The notes under the pieces were generated by a model. The model searched no databases. It was not told where the DNA came from and saw only the letters and a program-made list of their open reading frames with translations. The position numbers were made by a program, and so were the translations under genes. DNA of 64,000 nt. Origin: Streptomyces bambusae (GTDB lineage: Bacteria > Actinomycetota > Actinomycetes > Streptomycetales > Streptomycetaceae). Location of the stretch: positions 1 to 64,000 of the forward strand of contig NZ_JAJAUZ010000001.1 in NCBI RefSeq assembly GCF_020532645.1, in the 5' to 3' direction. Below, in pieces: positions 8,745 to 17,204 of this stretch. Every line of letters starts with the position of its first letter. Position 1 is the first letter of the stretch.

Positions 8745-8758
8745 GTTTCACGTGAAAC
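8745..8758. promoter_or_regulatory. parS site 2 (ParB-binding)
   Basis: Exact GTTTCACGTGAAAC, 21 bp (two helical turns) from site 1, so both sit on the same face of the helix in the same intergenic gap. Confidence 0.95.
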
Positions 8759-8780
8759 ACCGGCCTGCGGACTTCCCGGG

Positions 8781-9245
8781 TCAGGACACCTTGAGCAGCG
8801 CGCCCTCTCGCCATTTGAGGATCTTGTCGAAGCTGACCACCGCACCCTGGCCGGGCCGGTTGCGGAACCGGACGTGATCGGCCAGCTCCTCGATCAGACA
8901 GAGCCCGCGCCCGTGCTCGCGCATGCCCTCCGAAGGCCCGGACCGGGCACCCACATGGGCCGGGAAACCCGGTCCTGAATCCGCCACCTCGATCCGGCAG
9001 CAGTCCCCGTCCAGATAGGCGGTGACGTGGTACCCCTCCGTGCCGTCCGGCACCCTGCCCGTCGCCGGTCCGTCCGCACCACCGTGCTCCACGGCATTGG
9101 CACAGGCCTCGGTGAGCGCCACCGACAGCTCGTAGGAGATGTCCGGGTCCACCCCCGCGGTCTCCATCGCCCCCAGCAGCAGCCGCCTCGCGAGCGGAAC
9201 GCTCGCCGCCTCACGCCGCAAGTGGAGAGACCACCAGATGCTCAT
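8781..9245 (-). CDS. RsbW-like ATP-binding regulatory protein
   Basis: A protein of 154 residues of the anti-sigma-factor ATPase class. The N box is in ALTEACANAVEHGG, the DxGxG element in VADSGPGFP and the G box in EHGRGLCLIEELADHVRF; the protein ends with a basic KWREG segment. It starts at the ATG of MSIWWSLHLRREA (9245), preceded by a weak GGTAGCGG. It is the second such ATPase in 8 kb, with the SpoIIE phosphatase between them. A shared partner-switch pathway is possible but unproven. It converges on pepP across the terminator and parS pair. Confidence 0.87.
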   Translation of the reverse strand: MSIWWSLHLRREAASVPLARRLLLGAMETAGVDPDISYELSVALTEACANAVEHGGADGPATGRVPDGTEGYHVTAYLDGDCCRIEVADSGPGFPAHVGARSGPSEGMREHGRGLCLIEELADHVRFRNRPGQGAVVSFDKILKWREGALLKVS

Positions 9246-9466
9246 ACCGCTACCTATTGCCGCCCGCAGCGGCCGGTAAGCCCCACCAGGGCGGCGCAGC
9301 CCTCGAATGGCCGATGCGCACCGCTCGGCCACCGGTGTATGCACCCCGGATACACCCCTGCGGCCCCGGCCGATCGGCCGCGTGGGGGAAGTGCCGAACG
9401 GGACGCATGGGATCTTACGGACCTGCCGTAAGGACACCATGAGCGCAGTGCGATGATGACCCGGCC

Positions 9467-10219
9467 ATGCCTTATGCCCGCCTGATGCGCGCCGGAGCCG
9501 GACCACGGCTCCTGAGGGCCGCGGTGTTCACCGCGGTCTGCGTCGCGCTGTCCGGAGTGGGCCACGCGGTGGCCTCGTGCGCAACCGTCCCGCCGTGGGC
9601 GCTCCTTGCCGGCTTCCTCGGCGTCTTCGCCTGCGCAGCACCCCTTGCAGGCCGTCGGCACTCGCTGCCCCGCATCACCGCAGCCCTCGTCGGCGGGCAA
9701 CTGGCACTCCACTCGCTCTTCGGACTCGGCCAGCACACGGCCCGGCCGGCCGGCACCGACGGCAGCATCACCGACCTGGCCGCGCGGCTCCTGTGCAACG
9801 GCTCCGCTCCGCTGAGTCCCGCCCGGGCCCGGGAAGTCCTGGCCGCCGCCGGCATCGACCCCGCCACGGCACTCGCCCAGGCACACGCCCACCAGGCCGC
9901 CGAACCAGCCACCGGGCTGTTCTCCCTGCCCATGCTGCTCGGCCACCTGCTGGCCGCACTGGCCGCGGGCTGGCTCCTCGGCCGCGGTGACCTCGCCCTC
10001 GAGCGGCTCCTGCAGCTGTCCGCGGGCACCCGGGTCCGGCCGTTGCGCGCCGCCCTGGCCCTCGCCCGCGCCCTGCGCGCAGGCCTCACCGGCCCGCAGG
10101 CCTCCGCCCCGCGCCGGCCCCGCCGCGAGCGGTCGCCCGCCGGCACCCCCGGCCGGGAATCCCTCCAGCACACGGTGATCCGGCGCGGCCCGCCCGCGGC
10201 CCTCGTCCTCGCAGCCTGA
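9467..10219 (+). CDS. Integral membrane protein at the head of the copper cluster
   Basis: A protein of 250 residues with about four hydrophobic segments (approximate residues 15-38, 42-60, 70-85 and 150-172). A loop rich in Ala and His (AQAHAHQAAEP, about residues 140-150) may bind metal. The basic cytoplasmic C-terminal tail has about 70 residues. I do not recognise a named family. It reads in the same direction as YcnI, Sco1, PCuAC and CopCD, so a role in copper handling is inferred from position only. The ATG at 9467 is the first start; the upstream 220 bases hold the divergent promoters with the RsbW-like gene. Confidence 0.75.
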   Translation: MPYARLMRAGAGPRLLRAAVFTAVCVALSGVGHAVASCATVPPWALLAGFLGVFACAAPLAGRRHSLPRITAALVGGQLALHSLFGLGQHTARPAGTDGSITDLAARLLCNGSAPLSPARAREVLAAAGIDPATALAQAHAHQAAEPATGLFSLPMLLGHLLAALAAGWLLGRGDLALERLLQLSAGTRVRPLRAALALARALRAGLTGPQASAPRRPRRERSPAGTPGRESLQHTVIRRGPPAALVLAA

Positions 10220-10350
10220 CACGGCACCGACTTCCCGGGAACCAGCCGCTGATCCCATCCGACGGATCAACCGGCACCACCAGACCGACCGGACGACCGG
10301 ATCCTCCGGACGCCTGGAACGGCCCGCGAGGGAGCGGCGGTGCCGTGAGC

Positions 10351-10370
10351 CCGCGTGCAACCGCACGCGG
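10351..10370 (+). promoter_or_regulatory. Hairpin in the leader of ycnI
   Basis: CCGCGTGC pairs with GCACGCGG around a four-base loop, 33 bases before the YcnI start codon and just ahead of its ribosome binding site. It may be a weak terminator of the gene upstream or a leader element; function not known. Confidence 0.4.
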
Positions 10371-10403
10371 TCCACCGTTCCTGCTTCCCGTGGAGTTTTC
10401 GCC

Positions 10404-11129
10404 ATGAAGATCTCTCGCGTACCTGCCGCCGCGGCCCTCGCCACCGGCTCCGTCATCCTGCTCGCCGGCCCCGCCTTCGCGCACGTCAGCGTGCAGCCGG
10501 GCCAGGCCGAAAAGGGCGGCTACGCCACCATCAGCTTCAAGGTCCCCAACGAGAGCGACAAGGCCTCGACCACCAAACTGGAAGTCAGCTTCCCCACCGA
10601 CCAGCCGCTCGCCTCGGTCATGGCCCAGGACGTCCCCGGCTGGAAGGTCGAGATCACCAAGGCCAAGCTGGCCAAGCCCCTCACTCTCCACGGCAAGCAG
10701 ATCACCGAGGCCGTCAGCAAGGTGACCTGGACCGGCGGCAAGATCGAGCCGGGCAAGTTCCAGCAGTTCCCGCTGTCCGTGGGCCGGCTCCCCGAGGACG
10801 CCGACCGGATGGTCTTCAAGGCGGTCCAGACGTACGACGACAACCAGGTCGTCCGCTGGATCGAGGAGCCCAAGGACGGCGCCGCCGAACCCCAGAACCC
10901 GGCGCCCGTCCTCAAGCTGACCGCGGCCACCGGCGGCGACCACCACGGTGGCAGCCCGGCCGAGGACCCCGCGAAGAACGAGGCCGCGAAGGACGACCAC
11001 CACGAGGACGAGCAGGCTTCGGCCTCCTCCGGCTCCGACACGACCGCCCGCACGCTCGGCATCGCCGGCATCGTCATCGGTGCCGCCGGCGTCGCCTTCG
11101 GCGCGTCCGCCCGCCGCCGCTCCTCCTGA
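10404..11129 (+). CDS. YcnI family copper-binding protein (DUF1775)
   Basis: A protein of 241 residues. The signal peptide runs to AFA (residue 26) so that the mature protein starts with His27 (HVSVQPGQ), the N-terminal histidine that with a nearby Trp forms the Cu(II) brace in YcnI proteins. The DUF1775 beta-sandwich spans about residues 27-170. A His/Asp/Glu-rich linker (DDHHEDEQ) follows, and a C-terminal membrane helix with a basic RRRSS tail anchors the protein outside the cell. It is the first of a run of copper-related genes and probably delivers or scavenges copper for the Sco1/PCuAC pair downstream. Confidence 0.93.
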   Translation: MKISRVPAAAALATGSVILLAGPAFAHVSVQPGQAEKGGYATISFKVPNESDKASTTKLEVSFPTDQPLASVMAQDVPGWKVEITKAKLAKPLTLHGKQITEAVSKVTWTGGKIEPGKFQQFPLSVGRLPEDADRMVFKAVQTYDDNQVVRWIEEPKDGAAEPQNPAPVLKLTAATGGDHHGGSPAEDPAKNEAAKDDHHEDEQASASSGSDTTARTLGIAGIVIGAAGVAFGASARRRSS

Positions 11130-11164
11130 CCCCCGCACACCCCTCTCCCCAGGGACGAATCACC

Positions 11165-11818
11165 ATGCGCACCACACGTGCGACAGCCGCCGCCCTCGCG
11201 GTGGCGGCTGCGCTCACCCTGTCCGCCTGCGGCGGCAGCGAACCCGCCAAGAGCCCAGCGGTCACCGACGTGAGCAGCTCGGCGAAGAAGCAGGCGGGCA
11301 CCGTCATCGACCGGCCCTTCCAGAAGCCGGACCTGGTCCTGACGGACACCCAGGGCAAGAAGTACGACCTGCGCGCGCAGACCAAGGGCAAGCCGACGCT
11401 CATCTACTTCGGCTACACCCACTGCCCCGACGTCTGCCCGCTGACGATGAGCAACATCGCCCAGGCGAAGAAGGCACTCCCGAAGGCCGACCAGGACAAC
11501 CTCCGGGTCGTGTTCGTCACCACCGACCCGGAACGGGACACCCCCGCCTCCCTCGGTGAGTGGCTCACGTCCCAGGACCCGTCGTTCATCGGCCTCACCG
11601 GCGACTTCAAGGCGATCCAGGCCGGCGCCCGCACCATGGGCATCGGCATCGACCCGCCGAAGAAGGAAGCCGACGGAACCGTCGTCTCCATGCACGGAGC
11701 CCAGGTCATCGCGTTCTCGCCGAAGACCGACGACGGATACGTCCTCTACGGCGACGACACCACCGCCGAGGACTACACCAAGGACCTGCCGAAGATCGTC
11801 AAGGGAGAGAACCCGTGA
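11165..11818 (+). CDS. Sco1/SenC family copper chaperone lipoprotein
   Basis: A lipoprotein of 217 residues with lipobox LSAC (Cys22) and a thioredoxin fold. The copper-binding CPDVC motif (Cys87 and Cys91) and the third ligand His177 in SMHGAQVIAF are present. Sco1 proteins insert or reduce copper at the Cu(A) site of cytochrome c oxidase. The GTGA overlap with the next gene (stop 11816-11818, start 11815) shows translational coupling with the PCuAC protein, its usual partner. The start is the ATG at 11165, about 12 bases after AGGGACG. Confidence 0.95.
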   Translation: MRTTRATAAALAVAAALTLSACGGSEPAKSPAVTDVSSSAKKQAGTVIDRPFQKPDLVLTDTQGKKYDLRAQTKGKPTLIYFGYTHCPDVCPLTMSNIAQAKKALPKADQDNLRVVFVTTDPERDTPASLGEWLTSQDPSFIGLTGDFKAIQAGARTMGIGIDPPKKEADGTVVSMHGAQVIAFSPKTDDGYVLYGDDTTAEDYTKDLPKIVKGENP

Positions 11819-12279
11819 ACCGCCGCACCACCACCGTCCTCGCCGCCGCTCTCTCGCTGACCGCCGCGCTGGCCATATCCGGCTGCTCCTCGGATTCCGG
11901 CAAGGACTCCGCGCCGAAGCTCTCCGTCAGCGGCGCCTTCATGCCCGAACCCGTCAACGGCGACATGGCCGGCGGTTTCCTCACCGTCAAGAACGAGGGC
12001 GGCGCGGACAAGTTGACCTCGGTGACCAGCGCCCTCTCCGGCGACGTGCAGATCCACGAGACCAAGAACCAGAAGATGCAGCAGGTCACGTCCATGGACG
12101 TACCGGCCGACGGCGAACTGAAGCTCAAGCGCGGCGGCAACCACATCATGTTCATGGGTCTCAAGAACACGCCGAAGATCGGCGACAAGGTCGCGATCGA
12201 GCTCCACTTCGAGAAGGCCGGCACCGTCAAGGCCGAACTGGACGTGCGGGAGCGGACGTACAACCCCAAGAGCGACTGA
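11815..12279 (+). CDS. PCu(A)C family periplasmic-type copper chaperone lipoprotein
   Basis: A lipoprotein of 154 residues with lipobox ISGC (Cys24). The cupredoxin-like PCuAC domain shows the Cu(I) ligand pattern of His and Met: HETKNQKMQQV followed about 20 residues later by NHIMFMGLK. These proteins carry Cu(I) to oxidase subunit II or to Sco1. It begins with GTG inside the stop codon of the Sco1 gene, so the two are made together. A gap of 80 bases separates it from copC-copD. Confidence 0.94.
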   Translation: MNRRTTTVLAAALSLTAALAISGCSSDSGKDSAPKLSVSGAFMPEPVNGDMAGGFLTVKNEGGADKLTSVTSALSGDVQIHETKNQKMQQVTSMDVPADGELKLKRGGNHIMFMGLKNTPKIGDKVAIELHFEKAGTVKAELDVRERTYNPKSD

Positions 12280-12359
12280 CGTACGACCCGGACGGCACCC
12301 AGACCGTCCGCACCACCCCTGACGGTACGACCACCGACGGAACGAGGGACTGACTCGCC

Positions 12360-14366
12360 ATGACGGCCACCGCCCCCGCGCCTGCGGCACCGCTCCTGCG
12401 GCTGCTGCTGGTCCTTGCCGCTCTGCTCGGCACGCTGCTCGCCACGGCCACCCCGGCCTCGGCACACGCCGCGCTGACCGCGAGCGACCCCAAGGACGGG
12501 GCGGTGGTCGCCACGGCCCCCGCCCAGGTCACCCTCACCTTCTCGGAACAGGTCGCCATCGGGGACGACTCGATCCGGGTCCTGGACCCCGCCGGCAAGC
12601 GCGTCGACACCGGCGAACAGCGCAACCTGTGCGACGGATCGATCATCAAGCACGGGGTGGTGCTCCACTCCGGCCTGCCCAACGGCACCTACACGGTGGC
12701 CTGGCAGGCCGTCTCGGCCGACAGCCACCCCATCTCCGGCGCCTTCACCTTCTCCGTCGGCGCCCCCTCGAAGACCTCGGTCACCCTGCCCGACCAGGCC
12801 GCCGGCAGCGGGCCCGTCGGTACTGCCTACGGCATCGCCCGCTACCTCTCGTACGCCGGCTTCATCCTGCTCGTCGGCGGCGCCGCCTTCGTGCTCGTTT
12901 GCTGGCGACGCGGCGCCGGAATCCGCGCGGTGCAGCGGGTGGTGGTCTACGGGTGGGCCACGATCACCGCCGCCACCCTCACCATGCTGGTCCTGCGCAA
13001 CCCCTACACCGGCTCCGGGAAGTTCGCTGACGCCTTCGACCTCGCCGGCCTCAAGGCCGTCCTGGAGACCAAGACCGGCGCCTCCCTCGTCTCCCGGCTC
13101 CTGCTCCTCGGCGCGGCCGCCCTCTTCGTCGCCGTGCTCTTCGGCATGTACGCCAAGCGGCAGCCGACGGACGGCACCGAGCAGGAGGCCGGCACCGACC
13201 CGGCGAAGGACAAGGACACCAGCGACCTCACCTTCGGCCTGGCCATCGGCGGAACAGTGGTCGCCGGCGGCATCGCCGCGACCTGGGCGCTCTCCGAACA
13301 CGCCTCGACCGGCGTCCAGACCGCCATCGCCATGCCCGTCGACATCCTCCACCTGCTCGCCGTGGCCGCCTGGCTGGGCGGACTGGCCACCCTGCTCGTG
13401 GCCCTGTACCGGGTGCCGGACCTGGAGCGGACGGCGGTCCTGCGGTTCTCCAAGGTCGCCTTCGCCAGCGTGCTCGTCCTCGTCGCCACCGGCATCTACC
13501 AGTCCTGGCGCCAGCTCGGCAGTTGGAGTGCCCTGACCGGCACCGACTACGGCAAGCTCCTCATCATCAAGATCGGTGTGGTCGCCGTCCTCATCGGCCT
13601 CGCCTATGTCTCCCGGACGTGGACCGCCCGGCTGGGCACCGCCGCACCCGGCACCCCCGAGATCGTCACGCAGCGTGTTTCACGTGAAACAACGGCCGAC
13701 GCGGAGACCGAGGCAGCGACCGGATCCGCCCGGGACCCGGAGCCGGAGCCCGAGCCCGAGCCCGTCACTGTGCCCGAGACCCCGGCGGACCCTGCCCGCG
13801 CCGCGCAGCTGGCCCGGCAGCAGGCCGCCCGCACGACCGCGCAGAAGAAGAAGGTCCGCGACGCCGACCCCGACCGTGCCGGACTGCGCCGGTCCGTGCT
13901 CGCCGAAGCCTGCGTTGCCGTCGTCCTGCTCGCCGTCGCCAGCAGCCTCACCAGCACCGAGCCCGGCCGCGCCGCCGAGCAGGAGACCGGCCGGGCCGGC
14001 ACCGCCGCACCCGCCGTACCCAACCGGCCCGTGAAGATCACGCTGCCCTTCGACACCGGCGGCGAGGACGGCAAGGGCACCGTCCGCCTGGAGCTGGACC
14101 CCGGCCGGACCGGCGCCAACACCCTCCACCTCTTCCTCGACCGGCCCAACGGCCGGCCGCTGGACGCCCCCGAAGTGAAGGTCTCCTTCACCCTGCCCGC
14201 CAAGGACATCGGCCCGCTGCCGCTCGTCCCCGACCACGCGGGCACCGGACACTGGACGGCCTCAGGAGTGCAGTTGCCGCTCGCCGGCACCTGGCGCATC
14301 GACGTGACCGTCCGGACCTCCGACATCGACCAGACCACCGTGAACAAGAACGTGAAGATCGGCTGA
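12360..14366 (+). CDS. CopC-CopD fusion copper import protein
   Basis: A protein of 668 residues. The signal peptide ends ASA (residue 35), leaving His36 as the mature N-terminus of a CopC beta-barrel; DSHPISG carries another expected copper His. The CopD membrane part follows with about eight helices (residues 155-420) and HLLAVAAWLGGLATLL typical of the family. A charged linker of about 90 residues, one further helix and a C-terminal beta-rich FixH/YtkA-like domain complete it. A perfect parS site (13677-13690) sits inside the linker region and is read as V-S-R-E-T. The protein likely takes copper from the cell surface into the cytosol. Confidence 0.93.
   Translation: MTATAPAPAAPLLRLLLVLAALLGTLLATATPASAHAALTASDPKDGAVVATAPAQVTLTFSEQVAIGDDSIRVLDPAGKRVDTGEQRNLCDGSIIKHGVVLHSGLPNGTYTVAWQAVSADSHPISGAFTFSVGAPSKTSVTLPDQAAGSGPVGTAYGIARYLSYAGFILLVGGAAFVLVCWRRGAGIRAVQRVVVYGWATITAATLTMLVLRNPYTGSGKFADAFDLAGLKAVLETKTGASLVSRLLLLGAAALFVAVLFGMYAKRQPTDGTEQEAGTDPAKDKDTSDLTFGLAIGGTVVAGGIAATWALSEHASTGVQTAIAMPVDILHLLAVAAWLGGLATLLVALYRVPDLERTAVLRFSKVAFASVLVLVATGIYQSWRQLGSWSALTGTDYGKLLIIKIGVVAVLIGLAYVSRTWTARLGTAAPGTPEIVTQRVSRETTADAETEAATGSARDPEPEPEPEPVTVPETPADPARAAQLARQQAARTTAQKKKVRDADPDRAGLRRSVLAEACVAVVLLAVASSLTSTEPGRAAEQETGRAGTAAPAVPNRPVKITLPFDTGGEDGKGTVRLELDPGRTGANTLHLFLDRPNGRPLDAPEVKVSFTLPAKDIGPLPLVPDHAGTGHWTASGVQLPLAGTWRIDVTVRTSDIDQTTVNKNVKIG
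13677..13690. promoter_or_regulatory. parS site 3, inside the copC-copD coding sequence
   Basis: Exact GTTTCACGTGAAAC within the linker-coding part of the gene, where it specifies Val-Ser-Arg-Glu-Thr. Both a ParB site and codons are preserved. Confidence 0.93.
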
Positions 14367-14371
14367 CACGC

Positions 14372-15646
14372 GTGACCGAGCAAGTGACCGACATCGAGAT
14401 CTCCCGGCGACGGCTGCTCGGCACCGTCGGCGCGGCCGGCGCCACCGGGCTGGCCCTCGGCGCCGCCGGCGGGGCCCTGGTGCACGCCGCCGTGACCGAC
14501 ACCGCCGACGGTGCATCCGGAGCCGGCGGCCCCGGCAGCGCGCTCGGCACCGCCGAAATCGCCTTCCACGGCGACCACCAGGCCGGCATCACCGACCCGC
14601 TCCAGCTCAAGGGCCACGTCCTTGCCTTCGACCTGGCACCCGGCGCCGGCCGCAAGGAAGCCGCCGCCCTCATGCGCCGCTGGTCCGAGACCGCCCGACG
14701 GCTCATGGCCGGCGAACCCGCAGGCACCCCGGACACCGGCATCGCCCTCGACGCCGGCCCCTGCTCGCTGACCGTCACCTTCGGCTTCGGCCGCACCTTC
14801 TTCGACCGCACCGGACTCACATCCCGACGCCCGGCAGCACTCGATCCGCTCCCGGACTTCTCCGCCGACCGGCTCGATCCCCAGCGCAGCAACGGCGACC
14901 TCTGGGTGCAGATCGGCGCCAACGACTCCCTCGTCGCCTTCCACGCGCTCCGCGCCCTGCAGAAGGACGCCGGGGACGCCGCACGGGTCCGCTGGCAGAT
15001 GAACGGATTCAACCGCTCGCCCGGCGCCACCCGCACCCCGATGACCGCCCGCAACCTGATGGGCCAGATCGACGGCACCGGAAACCCCAAGCCGGAAGAG
15101 CCCGACTTCGACCGGCGGATCTTCGTCCCCGCAGCCGGCCCCGGCCCCGCCGGACACGCCTGGATGGCCGGCGGCTCGTACGCCGTCGTACGCCGGATCC
15201 GGATGCTGCTCGACGACTGGGAGCGCCTCCCGCTCGGCAGGCAGGAGCAGGTCATCGGCCGCAGGAAGGCCGACGGCGCGCCGCTCACCGGAGGCACCGA
15301 GACCACCGAGATGGACCTCGACAAGTTCGGTCCCGACGGCAAGCCCGTCATCCCCTCCAACGCACACGCCCGGATCTCCGCCCCCGAACAGAACGGCGGA
15401 GCGGCCATGCTGCGCCGCCCCTTCTCGTACCACGACGGGATCGCACCGGACGGCACCCCCGACGCCGGACTGCTGTTCATCTGCTGGCAGGCCGACCCGC
15501 AGCGCGGCTTCGTGCCCGTCCAGCGCAAGCTCGACCGCGGGGACGCCCTGTCACCGTTCCTCCGGCACGAGGCCAGCGGCCTGTACGCGGTCCCCGGCGG
15601 CCCCCGCGCCGGCGAGTACGTGGGCCAGCGGCTTCTCGAAGCGTGA
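14372..15646 (+). CDS. Tat-exported Dyp-type haem peroxidase (EfeB-like)
   Basis: A protein of 424 residues. A Tat signal SRRRLLGTVG (twin Arg12-Arg13) and a hydrophobic run precede the mature enzyme. The Dyp fold shows the family GxxDG element as GQIDGTGNP with the distal Asp, and the proximal His is in the C-terminal half. EfeB-type enzymes oxidise haem or dyes and often sit with copper or iron uptake genes. The gene starts at GTG 14372, five bases after the CopCD stop, so it belongs to the same operon. A link of peroxidase activity to copper stress is inference from this arrangement. Confidence 0.93.
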   Translation: MTEQVTDIEISRRRLLGTVGAAGATGLALGAAGGALVHAAVTDTADGASGAGGPGSALGTAEIAFHGDHQAGITDPLQLKGHVLAFDLAPGAGRKEAAALMRRWSETARRLMAGEPAGTPDTGIALDAGPCSLTVTFGFGRTFFDRTGLTSRRPAALDPLPDFSADRLDPQRSNGDLWVQIGANDSLVAFHALRALQKDAGDAARVRWQMNGFNRSPGATRTPMTARNLMGQIDGTGNPKPEEPDFDRRIFVPAAGPGPAGHAWMAGGSYAVVRRIRMLLDDWERLPLGRQEQVIGRRKADGAPLTGGTETTEMDLDKFGPDGKPVIPSNAHARISAPEQNGGAAMLRRPFSYHDGIAPDGTPDAGLLFICWQADPQRGFVPVQRKLDRGDALSPFLRHEASGLYAVPGGPRAGEYVGQRLLEA

Positions 15647-15676
15647 ACGGCCCCCGGGTCCGGCCCCGGAGCGCAC

Positions 15677-15682
15677 TAGGCT
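15677..15682 (+). promoter_or_regulatory. -10 hexamer TAGGCT of pheA (leaderless)
   Basis: TAGGCT ends seven bases before the A of the pheA ATG at 15689, and no ribosome binding site is present. Transcription should start at or next to the start codon. Confidence 0.65.
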
Positions 15683-15688
15683 GATCAC

Positions 15689-16624
15689 ATGTCCGCGACT
15701 CGTTTCACGTATCTCGGCCCTGAGGGCACCTTCACCGAGGCCGCGCTGCGCACGCTGCCCGAGGCGGCCACCCGCGAGCTGGTCCCGATGGTGTCGGTGC
15801 CGGCCGCACTGGACGCGGTGCGCAACGGCGAGGCGGCCGCGGCGCTCGTGCCCATCGAGAACTCGGTGGAGGGCGGGGTCACCGCGACCCTCGACGAACT
15901 CGCCTCCGGCGAGCCGCTGATGATCTACCGCGAGGTGCGGCTGCGGATCGCGTTCGCACTGCTGGTGCGGCCGGGCACCAAGCTCACCGACATCAAGACC
16001 GTCACCGGGCACCCGGTGGCCCAGCCGCAGGTGCGCAACTGGCTGCGGGCCAACCTGCCGGACGCCCTGTGGGAGTCGGCCGCGTCCAACGCCGACGGGG
16101 CCCGGTTGGTGCAGGAGGGCCGGTTCGACGCGGCGTTCGCCGGCGAGTTCGCCGCGGCCACCTACGGCCTCGAAGCACTGGTCACCGAGATCCACGACGC
16201 GGAGAACGCGGAGACCCGGTTCGTGCTGGTGGGCCGGCCGGCCCGGCCGGCGGCCCCGACCGGCGCCGACAAGACCTCCGTGGTGATCTGGATGGGCGAG
16301 GACCACCCGGGCGCCCTGCTGGAACTGCTCCAGGAGTTCGCCGTCCGCGGGGTCAACCTGATGCTGATCCAGTCCCGGCCGACCGGCGCGGGCATCGGCA
16401 ACTACTGCTTCGCCGTCGACGCCGAGGGCCACATCTCCGACCGTCGGGTCAGTGAGGCGCTGATGGGCCTCAAGCGGACCTGCCCCAACGTGCGCTTCCT
16501 CGGGTCGTACCCGCGGGCCGGGGTCGGTCTCGCCGAGGTGCGCGCTCCTCGGCCTGGCACGTCGGACAGCGACTTCACGGCCGCGTCCGACTGGCTGACC
16601 CGCTGCCTCGACGGGCGCGCCTGA
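15689..16624 (+). CDS. pheA: Prephenate dehydratase
   Basis: A cytoplasmic protein of 311 residues converting prephenate to phenylpyruvate in phenylalanine synthesis. The periplasmic-binding-like catalytic domain covers about residues 1-185, opening with FTYLGPEGTFTEAAL. The catalytic TRF motif is in AETRFVLVG, and IENSVEGGV carries another conserved loop. The ACT domain (about 200-285, beginning DHPGALLELLQEF) should give feedback inhibition by phenylalanine. There is no chorismate mutase domain, as usual for actinobacteria. The mRNA is probably leaderless. A 580-bp spacer separates it from serS. Confidence 0.97.
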   Translation: MSATRFTYLGPEGTFTEAALRTLPEAATRELVPMVSVPAALDAVRNGEAAAALVPIENSVEGGVTATLDELASGEPLMIYREVRLRIAFALLVRPGTKLTDIKTVTGHPVAQPQVRNWLRANLPDALWESAASNADGARLVQEGRFDAAFAGEFAAATYGLEALVTEIHDAENAETRFVLVGRPARPAAPTGADKTSVVIWMGEDHPGALLELLQEFAVRGVNLMLIQSRPTGAGIGNYCFAVDAEGHISDRRVSEALMGLKRTCPNVRFLGSYPRAGVGLAEVRAPRPGTSDSDFTAASDWLTRCLDGRA

Positions 16625-17204
16625 GCGAGTTCCGGCCGAGGTCCGGCTCTGTGAACAACTCCACAAGTTATCCACAGGGCAGGTTCTCGACCTGGGGACA
16701 AGTCGACACGGGATTCCGGCATGGTCGACATATCGGTGGACGGGGTCGGTGAACGCTCGGGTCACTCCGGACGAACGGCGTCACCCGTCTGACGTTGATC
16801 AACTCGATGGGGCGAGGCATTCCCACCCGAATGAGTGTCTGAGCCAGGTTTGAACGAGGAATCCCCCTCGCCCCCACAGCGCCGGACTGATCAATTCCGA
16901 TGTCCACAGCCAGCCCCCACAGCCTGTGGACAAGTCGCCGCCGTCCCACAATTCCTGTGGACAACTCGGTGGACCAACCCCCGGCATCCCCAAGGCGTCC
17001 ACATGTCGGACGGTCCACTCCGCGGCTCGATTCTGCCCCCATTCGGGGAATGTCCGTGCTTTATTGCCATTCCTGCGACGGAACCGCGGCGGGCCGCATC
17101 CGGCCACGGAAGACCCAGTTTTCCATTTACGGCAATCAGGACATAGCGACACGCAGCGTGATATCGATGTGAGGCTGTGAAGCCCCGGCCGGTAGCCTGG
17201 AGGG
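16625..17204. other. 580-bp spacer with a cluster of DnaA boxes
   Basis: No gene is supported here. Perfect DnaA boxes occur at 16668-16676 (TTATCCACA), 16925-16933 and 16956-16964 (both TTGTCCACA on the minus strand). One-mismatch boxes lie at 16650-16658, 16693-16701 and 16900-16908. The density is far above the rest of the window except 27.8-27.9 kb. The right end carries the serS promoter. Confidence 0.7.
17193..17198 (+). promoter_or_regulatory. -10 hexamer TAGCCT of serS (leaderless)
   Basis: TAGCCT ends seven bases before the serS GTG, the same spacing as at pheA. The GGAGGGG immediately against the start codon is too close to act as a normal ribosome binding site. Confidence 0.6.

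Noticed and set aside
16668..16964. The DnaA-box spacer as oriC itself
   Set aside because: oriC in Streptomyces lies between dnaA and dnaN and has many more boxes; neither gene is here.
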